Under the pieces are notes generated by a model. The model was not told the DNA's origin. It saw only the letters and a program-made list of their open reading frames with translations, and did not search any database. The position numbers were made by a program, and so were the translations under genes. 64,000 nt of DNA. It comes from Tritrichomonas foetus (lineage: Eukaryota; Parabasalia; Tritrichomonadida; Tritrichomonadidae). The stretch spans positions 1 to 64,000 of the forward strand of contig MLAK01000749.1 of assembly GCA_001839685.1 (NCBI GenBank), written 5' to 3'. This document shows, one piece after another, positions 57,061 through 64,000 of the stretch. Every line of letters begins with the position of its first letter. Position 1 is the first letter of the stretch.

Positions 57061-59691
57061 TTATATATCAATTTCATGGAAATACAAGGAGAGGTCATGG
57101 AAGAACTGACGCAGGTGCTCAGATTTCATTGAATTTTCTAAGTCGGAAATAGAAATGTATCTTTTATCCATTTCAGGGGGAGCTCCAAGTTGAACAAACT
57201 TTTCGCCAATGAAGTTGCTATCATGCTTGAATAAAGAATTCAAAGCATTATGGAAAGCATAAATTTTCTTTATAATGGCTCTCCAAATATCAGATGCATA
57301 ATCAACAGACTCAATGAACACAATATTCAAAGATGATGATAAGAAAGTTTGGTATACATGTCCCATCATTTCATAATAAGCACCAGAAAGGTTCTTTACT
57401 GTATAAAGAGTAGTTAATGAATCAATGCAATTAAAGCAAATGGTTGGAATGAAGTAATACTTATCAAATATGAATTGCAATAATGGCACGAATTGAGGAA
57501 GTACACTTACAACAATATCACATTTATTCCAATCGTACAAAGTTTTTAATATTTTCGAAGTCGTCAATAAAAACTCTTTAATTGCCATAACTGAATACAT
57601 ATCATTGATTTTCAATGAAGATTTAACAATAAAATCATCAATTATTAATTTAATCACATTAAAAAGATGTGTTAGAACTTGTGGAATAAAGCTTTCATAA
57701 GGCTGGTAGAATTTAAAGAAGAGAACGCAAAAAGCAGCAACACTTGATGGCCCTTTAATATATTGAATGATATCAATACAATGTTGAACTGCTTCTTTAG
57801 CGAAAGCAAATTCGAAAGCTTTAATTAAAGATGCCAAACTCTCATCATTTTCAAGAATAGAAGTATTACTTTTTACTTGCTGAACAATTTCTTGGCATGC
57901 TGCAATGACAGCTGGGTCATTATTTTGTGCAGAAGAAATATAAGAAAGTATCGAATTAATTGATTCAATTGGTGGATTTTGTGAAAGTGCCTGCATAGCA
58001 AATTGAAAGAATTGTTGATCAATCATTGTTCCTAATGATTTATCAGCATATCGAATAACTTGCGAAATTGCTGAAGTATATAATGGTTTTAATGATTGAA
58101 CATATGTATTAATAATATTTTGATCGAATTGAAGTAACCGCTGATCAGTTTTTTTAAATGAGTACTTCGGTAATTTCGAGAGTAATTTTGTTTTTAATGA
58201 TTGTGAAACATTATCTTGGAATGCGAGTTGCATATTTATTGCACAAACTCGAGAAGCTTCTTCATCAGTAACGAATTTTATGTTTCCTTCCATTGAATTA
58301 ATTATAATTCCAGGTTTGTCAGACATTATTGAAGAGTAATAAAACATACAAACCATTTGATTCGGGGAGAAAGGTGGATTAAATTGAAGAATTCCGGCAA
58401 ACAAATTCCGAAAATCAAGTAGAACAGGTCCTAAAATGGAACTATAGGGTGATTTCAAAATTTGATTGACCAAGAAAATCATTGCTGAACAAATTCCTGG
58501 ATTTTCAACAAAATTAAAAGAAGGAACAAAAGAAGTGATAATTTCTAGAACATGATTCTGTGGACGACCAATTGTCGCTAATATTACGTTTGAATAACGT
58601 TCACAACTATTTGCAATCTTTGAAAAATTATCTAAAATATTCGGCGATGAAAAATTTGCGATAATTCGATTAATTAATGCTTTAACTGCTTCATCATTAA
58701 CTTCAGGCCATTTCATCATGGCAGAAAATACAGAATTCAGAACAAGTGAAGCTGTGCTATCATCCAATTGAATAAAGTTCAGGCCAATTATGAAATAATC
58801 AGGTCCACAATTAAAAGCCTGCCAATAAACAGACACAGTATTGATGAGTTTAGCAGCAGATGTATAAATTTCCACATTATTAGCACTTTTTATTATATTT
58901 GTGATATTTGCAGGATTTATTAAAGTTTGAATCAAATGAGTTTTAACTTCTTTTTCCATAGGATGTTTCACAATATTTTCAAGAGTATTGAAAATGTAAA
59001 CAATACAATTTAAATCAATTGGATTTGCTAAACCATTCATTAACACAGAATGGAAATTTGGATCACATAAATGCTTGAATGGACAAATAGAAACAACAGT
59101 TGATAAAATATTATAACCAAAAATATCATTTTCTGTGATTTTCTTAAGAGCATATTGAAATATTTGATCACAGAGCCCAGTTTGTCGAATATGTGATCTC
59201 ACTTCAACAATTTGCTGGTAAGTAGATGGGATGTACACGCATAAATCTTTACAAAAAATTGAGAGAAATTGTTTGACAAAATTGTCATTTTGTTGAAATA
59301 AAAATCCAAAAAATTCAGACCACGGATTTGGAAAAATTTTGAGCATCAGTTGGGATTGGGCCGGAATTAATTGTTCGATCAAATCTGGCGTTAGTTCGTT
59401 AAATGAAGCGAGCATTGTTGAAAATAAAAATTGTTGAGTCATTGAAATCGATTCGGGCGACATTTCGGTGAATTTCTCTTTGACCCAAAAATTGATTAGA
59501 TTTAGCGCAAAAAGCTTCGATGTCGGAAAAGTAAAGTTATTATAATTTGATAGGAAAAAGATTAAAATGTCGAGATTTTTGTACATTTGGATCAAGTTTT
59601 TCTGAGCAGCAACTCGAATTTCATCAGTGATTTGTTCTGAAGTTCCAAGAGCTGCAAACACTTGCTGCTCAACTTGGGAAACTTGATCCAT
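57061..59691 (-). CDS. Exportin-family HEAT-repeat protein (exportin-T-like)
   Basis: 876 residues, all helical. The N-terminus (1-120: VFAALGTSEQITDEIRVAAQ, LNLINFWVKEKF) and SQLMLKIFPNPWSEFFGFLF (about 110-130) match the Xpo1/XPOT N-terminal segment (K-x-Y/F-P-x-x-W-x-x-F). HEAT-type helices fill the rest with no other domain. Length is close to exportin-T (about 960) and exportin-5, so tRNA export is a guess; importin-13-like transport is an alternative. Starts MDQVSQVEQQ after an A-run. No stops or shifts. Confidence 0.65.
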   Translation of the reverse strand: MDQVSQVEQQVFAALGTSEQITDEIRVAAQKNLIQMYKNLDILIFFLSNYNNFTFPTSKLFALNLINFWVKEKFTEMSPESISMTQQFLFSTMLASFNELTPDLIEQLIPAQSQLMLKIFPNPWSEFFGFLFQQNDNFVKQFLSIFCKDLCVYIPSTYQQIVEVRSHIRQTGLCDQIFQYALKKITENDIFGYNILSTVVSICPFKHLCDPNFHSVLMNGLANPIDLNCIVYIFNTLENIVKHPMEKEVKTHLIQTLINPANITNIIKSANNVEIYTSAAKLINTVSVYWQAFNCGPDYFIIGLNFIQLDDSTASLVLNSVFSAMMKWPEVNDEAVKALINRIIANFSSPNILDNFSKIANSCERYSNVILATIGRPQNHVLEIITSFVPSFNFVENPGICSAMIFLVNQILKSPYSSILGPVLLDFRNLFAGILQFNPPFSPNQMVCMFYYSSIMSDKPGIIINSMEGNIKFVTDEEASRVCAINMQLAFQDNVSQSLKTKLLSKLPKYSFKKTDQRLLQFDQNIINTYVQSLKPLYTSAISQVIRYADKSLGTMIDQQFFQFAMQALSQNPPIESINSILSYISSAQNNDPAVIAACQEIVQQVKSNTSILENDESLASLIKAFEFAFAKEAVQHCIDIIQYIKGPSSVAAFCVLFFKFYQPYESFIPQVLTHLFNVIKLIIDDFIVKSSLKINDMYSVMAIKEFLLTTSKILKTLYDWNKCDIVVSVLPQFVPLLQFIFDKYYFIPTICFNCIDSLTTLYTVKNLSGAYYEMMGHVYQTFLSSSLNIVFIESVDYASDIWRAIIKKIYAFHNALNSLFKHDSNFIGEKFVQLGAPPEMDKRYISISDLENSMKSEHLRQFFHDLSLYFHEIDI

Positions 59692-60042
59692 ATTTTTTTA
59701 TTTTGAAATTGATAAACTTTTTCAATGAACGTTTGTATGGAATAATTATTTTTGACCATACCGGTTGATAAATTCACCTAAATTGTAATGGTTTTATCTG
59801 AACAAAATAATTGTGTAAAGTATAGAAAATTTGCCATCTCAAAATCTTATGATATCACTTCATTCCGTTTTTTTTTTAAAAAATCACTTTTCATTTCTTT
59901 GAAAAAATGAGAATTTCAGTTGTTTCCATATTGACAAATTTTAGAGTAAGTTTATCAAAAATTGTTATTTGGTGTTTTACATTAAAAACACGTGTAAAAA
60001 TCAAAAAAATATTTCGAGAAATGTAATCTAAAGGAAAAAAGT
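59692..60042. other. Divergent/3' interval, nothing seen
   Basis: Upstream of the exportin-like gene and 3' of the ankyrin gene. Contains AAAACACGTGTAAAA near 59,985, a CACGTG palindrome. No gene. Confidence 0.5.
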
Positions 60043-63000
60043 TTAGTAATCGATTTTCCCCATAAACAATTCTTTAATTTGTTCGTAATTTGAATTCATT
60101 CTTGCACAGTCAAGTGGCGTCCATTGAAAAGAAATCAAAAATTCCATGTGAGTATCACTGAAAATTATGAAAAATATTCAATAATATAGGGTGTCCGGTA
60201 ATGTGATGTCACTANGNATAATAAAGTNATTTCTAATAAGTCATTTTTTATTGATAAGTATTTCAAAATATGTAGTCTCCATTGGCATCAATAACTTTTT
60301 TCAGTCTATTTTGCCATTCTGCAAAAACTGAAAACAAAGTTTCCGATGGAATTTCATTGAAAATTTGGACTATTGTTTGAATCAAATGGCTTGGTGATTC
60401 AAAAACAATTCCTTTAACTTTTTCTTTAATAGTTCCAAATAAAAAAAAGTCGCTAGGCGCCAAATCAGGTGAATATGCCGGATGTGGAACTGATTCTAGT
60501 GAGTTTTCATTTATATATTTTTTGACAATTTTTGCCACATGAGGCTTTGCATTGTCATAATGAACAAATAATTTTTTATAATTATTCGAGTTTTTAAACT
60601 CAACAATTTTTGACATAATGGCTGTAATATAATATGCAGCATTAAACTTTTCATTTGGCGGCAAAACATCAATATGAATTATCCCATGAGGGTTCCAAAA
60701 TACAGTCACCATAAATTTAGTGATCTGAAACCCTGGATTTTGAATAGTTGGGATTACTGAGTTTTCAGGAATCCATTGTGTATTGAAATCAGTCTTGGAA
60801 TAAAACCAAGACTCATCTCCTGTTATTAAAAAGGTGAAATTAGTTTTTTGTTCTGCATTCAAAATTTTAAGAAGTTTTTTTGCCAATAAAACTCTATTGG
60901 CCTTTTGATTTTCTGTTAGAATATGTGGCACCCATCGAAGATGCACATGTTTATACATTAATTTTGATGTTAAACGATCATAAATTGTCGATTTTGGTTN
61001 GCAATATATCGACACGATGAATGTGGAAATTCGGTTAAAACATCTAAAATTTTCCAGTCAAGAATATCATAACTTTGGCACTTTTTCTCTTTTTTCACAG
61101 GCTGTGTGTTTTGACTTCTGTTCAGTTCTGCCATGACTCGGTAGATTTGTCTTTGAGACAAACATTTTTCTTTCAAGACACTCTTCATTTCTTCATATAT
61201 TTCTTTGCCCCTTTTTCCTTCAAGCTGCAGAAAAGTTATGATTGAATGTTGATCAATCATTTTTTAATAAACGTGCATCGTGTACGTTTATAAATTATTC
61301 TTTTTTTTTATGAAAAAGATTCTTTATCTCTATTTTCAGTCAAGAGAAAAAAAAATTGTTTTCAAAATTTTTATGTTAACATTGCATAGTTTATTATTTA
61401 TAAATATAATGTATTGATTTCACTTCTAATGTGGGTAGTGACATCACGCCTCCGGACACCCTATATTATCTCTGGTATTAATATCAATATCTGAATGTTT
61501 TAATAAAGCTTTAATGATTGTTATTGTTCCATTTTGGCATGCTATATGAAGAGGAGTCATATGAATATAATTCAAGAAACTCTTCATGATTTTTCGGAAT
61601 CAAACCATGAATAGAGAAAGGGAATTCTGTTTTTGACATTAATATCAAGAGTAGGTTGCTTTAATAATAATTTAACAATTTTCAACTGACTTTCACGACA
61701 TGCTAAGTGAAGAGGTGTCATATTAATCATAATTAAGATTTTATATAACAAATAGAAATTTACTATGAAAAAATTAGTTGAATATTGTCTGATGCATTAA
61801 TTTCAATATTCGGATGTTTAAGAAATAACTTAACAATTTCAACATTTCCTTTTTTACATGCTTTATGAAGTGGCGTACTTTGAGTAAAAAATATAAATTC
61901 CTGCTATCATAAAGAAATCACAATGATGAAATGAACAGAATTTCTTGTTTAATATTCACATCTATATCCTTTTGTTTTAATAGAAGTTCCACTATTTTCA
62001 CATGACCATATTTGCATGCACAATGAAGTGGTGTTTTTTTAAAAGATAAACAATATTCCACACAAAAAAATGAAAATAACTATCAAATATTCACAAAAAC
62101 AATTTGGTATTTCGAGTTGACATTCACACCTGGTTGATTCAAAAGGAGCTCAGCAAATTCAACATGTCCAATTGTGCAAATATAATGAAATATGGATTGA
62201 TGATGTAACACAAGATTTTCAATTAGTTTCTTATCATTGCTCATTTGTGAATGACAAACATTTAATTCTTCTGTTAATTTCATATTTTCTGCCTTCAACA
62301 TAGAAATTTCATCAGTTAATGACATTAAATTATTTTTGAGATTATCGTTTTCATCAGTGAATTTTTGAATATCATCTTTTTGAGAAACCAATATTCGGTT
62401 TATAGACATGAGTTGAGAGATTAAAGGCTCTGGAAATATGAAATTATGCAATAAAGATGAATCATTTCTTATATGATCAAGTAGAAATTGCTTTTTCTGA
62501 TCATTGAGATCTTCCATTTTAATAAAGTGACATAAAATCTGAAATTTCTTCAAATCTGATACAATAAAATGATATAATAAATCTTGAGGAATGCTTAATC
62601 CTGTCTTTTCTAATATTCGATAAATGATTTCAACAGGAATATCTTTAAATAATTCATGTGGTAAATATAATTTTATATTTCCAACAATGATATTTTCAAT
62701 GATTTCTGGATCAAAACAACTAGCTCTAATAAACAATAGCTTCTCAGATTCATTTAATGTTAGAAGTGACAAATATTGTAACAAAACAAATGATGGGTCC
62801 ACAAAACATTCTTTAGCGTATTTATCAAGGACAGCTTGAAACACTTTTGTCACAAAAAATGAAGATAATTTCACAAATAAAAAATAACTTTCATTAGTGA
62901 CTTGAAACTTTTCGTTTTGATTAGCTTTAATAAATTCTTCAAGATATTTTAGTGTTAATGGATTTGTATATTTTTGTCGAATGCTATTAGATTGAGAATC

Positions 63001-63285
63001 AGTTGACAAGCCTTGATCAATTTGATCATAGTGAAGTATTTTTTGAAGATCTTTTGGCATTTTCCTTGAAATATTAAATTGTGTATAATGAATTCTAGCA
63101 TAGTTTGAATATTGTGCAAACTTAAAAAAATTAATATAGTAGTGATGATCACAAAATGTAACTTTTTGATATAATCCGGATTGGATAAGATCGTTCATAT
63201 TTCCATTTTCTGGAATCGAGATTCTTGAAACATCTCCTGATAAAATATATTCTCTTATCTCTGATTCAACAACTTTTTGTTTCAT
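60043..63285 (-). CDS. BTB-like/ankyrin-repeat protein interrupted by uniform inserts and a mariner
   Basis: The N-terminal block (about 385 residues, 63,285 down to 62,104) has the trichomonad pattern NPLTLKYLEEFIKANQ, FQVTNESYFLFVKLSSFFVT and a coiled coil near 320-350, ending in the first repeat (SIFHYICTIGHVEFAELLLN). Ankyrin repeats follow as separate blocks: KTPLHCACKYGHVKIVELLL; STPLHKACKKGNVEIVKLFL; MTPLHLACRESQLKIVKLLL; MTPLHIACQNGTITIIKALL; WTPLDCARMNSNYEQIKELF, stop at 60,043. Inserts lie at 62,037-62,103, 61,880-61,944, 61,722-61,786, 61,561-61,628 and 60,124-61,467; the last is 65 nt once the mariner and TA duplication are removed. The protein is otherwise free of decay, so the inserts are likely removed somehow, or the gene was disabled only recently. 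Confidence 0.7.
60187..61463. mobile_element. Mariner transposable element, 1,277 bp
   Basis: 28-bp imperfect inverted ends (TAGGGTGTCCGG, four differing bases, then GTGATGTCACTA) and a TA duplication on both sides (60,185-60,186 and 61,464-61,465). It carries one transposase on the minus strand. Undefined bases at about 60,215-60,228 lie just inside the left end. The size is close to known trichomonad mariners. It landed inside the last insert of the ankyrin gene rather than in a coding block. Confidence 0.92.
60263..61260 (-). CDS. Mariner transposase, split by one undefined base
   Basis: Starts MIDQHSIITFLQLEGKRGKE with an N-terminal helix-turn-helix (about 1-60). After CRYI an N at about 61,000 coincides with a frame change; on the other side the frame continues PKSTIYDRLTSKLMYK. 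The catalytic triad is present: GDESWFYSK (first Asp), HYDNAKPHVAK (second Asp) and, 34 residues on, SPDLAPSDFFLF (third Asp), giving the D,D34D signature of mariner. It ends DANGDYIF. Nothing else is broken, so the frame change is probably an assembly error and the enzyme may be active. Confidence 0.9.
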
Positions 63286-63687
63286 TTGAAGTTTGAAAAG
63301 ACTTAATGATTGAATAATTTCTTGTCAAAGAGATTGCCAATATTTGTGTGCATATCTGGCCAAATTTTTAATTCAAATTGAAATGTCACATTGCCCAAAA
63401 AACAGGTTTTAACATTTTTCCTTTTATGCAAGATATATGCATTAATATCTATTGAAGAAAATGCATTTCAAAAGTCTATCATGTATCAAAGTAAAGGAAT
63501 GAATTTAGGATTTCTAATTTTATCGAACTATGGATATCATGCTTAACAACTTTTTTTGATGATTATTTTGAGATTTGAACGATTAATTTGAATATTGCTG
63601 ACAATATATAGACTGAAACACTTGGGGAAGTTTTCTGTGTAAACAACCACTTATTCATTCAAAATTCAAAGAGAGTTTATTTGTGGA
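63286..63687. promoter_or_regulatory. Divergent promoter interval
   Basis: Between the BTB-like/ankyrin gene (minus) and the importin-like gene (plus). AT-rich; no coding. No known promoter consensus recognised beyond TCA-type initiators. Confidence 0.4.
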
Positions 63688-64000
63688 ATGGAAGAGGAGA
63701 TAGTCCAAATTCTATATAAAGCATTTGCAAGTACGAACAACGAAGGACCAAGAGAAGCAAAAGAAGTTCTAGATTCTTATACAACAAATCCCAATTTTTT
63801 TGCCGCACTTTTTAATATTATCAGAAACCAGCAATTGCCTTATTCGATTCGCCAAAGTGGAATTTCTGAATTAAAACGTCAAATTGTTACCAATTGGCAG
63901 GAAGTTTTTTCGCCGGAATTCAAAAAAGTAATATTAGATAATTTTCCACTTCTTATTTTAAATATTGAACCTTTATATAGGAAAAACATGGTGGCTCTTA
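63688..64000 (+). CDS. Importin-beta family protein, N-terminal part (runs off the window)
   Basis: The ATG at 63,688 opens a frame continuing to the window edge (about 104 residues): MEEEIVQILYKAFASTNNEG, PREAKEVLDSYTTNPNFFAA, IIRNQQLPYSIRQSGISELK, FPLLILNIEPLYRKNMVA. This is the N-terminal importin-beta (IBN_N) domain, as in importin-7/8. Nuclear import role by family. No stop or shift seen. It lies 3.7 kb from the exportin-like gene. Confidence 0.8.
   Translation, partial: MEEEIVQILYKAFASTNNEGPREAKEVLDSYTTNPNFFAALFNIIRNQQLPYSIRQSGISELKRQIVTNWQEVFSPEFKKVILDNFPLLILNIEPLYRKNMVAL

Noticed and set aside
61741..62103. Ordinary GT-AG introns in the ankyrin genes
   Set aside because: Several insert edges have no AG before the TPLH codons and no GT at a usable phase; I could not place GT-AG borders that restore every repeat.

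Overview
This is an AT-rich (roughly 30 percent GC by eye), gene-dense protist nuclear fragment. I read it as a parabasalid (trichomonad), most likely Tritrichomonas-like. The evidence is: almost all genes are single uninterrupted ORFs; Rab GTPases end in Cys motifs; there are BTB-like/ankyrin proteins of the kind trichomonads have expanded; one mariner element carries a D,D34D transposase; and kinases, coiled coils and single Myb-repeat proteins are common. No rRNA, tRNA, CRISPR or bacterial operon signal was seen. Several natural starts are internal ATGs, because the longest open frames begin at TTG or GTG; the starts given here are corrected for that.

Layout. 0-10 kb: a decayed leader, a short SAPS-like protein, a CARMIL-type LRR protein whose C-terminal part is split by an in-frame TGA and an A9 frameshift, and a coiled-coil protein. 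10-16 kb: a Rab, a divergent 582-aa unknown protein, a kelch protein and a PX protein. 16-25 kb: an ankyrin-RING gene broken by intron-like inserts, a kinase pseudogene, Pus10, a coiled coil, a Myb-like protein and a small unknown. 25.9-27.7 and 34.8-35.9 kb: two copies of a TIR element with perfect 8-bp target duplications, flanking a pseudokinase/GBP-like GTPase fusion, a decayed gene and a second Rab. 36-45 kb: a large SAPS-like protein, a tail-anchored CS-domain protein, a minisatellite, a RING protein and a MAP kinase. 45-60 kb: a ubiquitin-like-domain protein, a CLN3-like transporter, an unknown, a short ankyrin gene, a redox-dead PDI-like protein, a katanin p60-like AAA ATPase and an exportin-like protein. 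60-64 kb: a BTB-like/ankyrin gene with a mariner in it, then the start of an importin-beta family gene.

The most unusual signal is in three ankyrin genes (16.5-18.0, 52.9-53.7 and 60.0-63.3 kb). Here the coding sequence is broken again and again at the same place, the turn just before the TPLH motif, by short AT-rich segments. In the 60 kb gene they are strikingly uniform (about 65-68 nt), usually contain stops or shift the frame, and share an internal TTTTTCAT-like motif, yet most have no AG at the 3' edge. The mariner sits inside one of them. These may be non-canonical introns, eliminated or bypassed segments, or decay; RNA data would decide.

The second theme is signalling proteins with altered active sites: a kinase domain with GFG for DFG fused to a guanylate-binding-protein-like GTPase, a MAP kinase with GEY for TEY, and a thioredoxin-fold protein with no CxxC. 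The genes otherwise serve vesicle traffic, cytoskeleton, nuclear transport and signalling, with no functional cluster.
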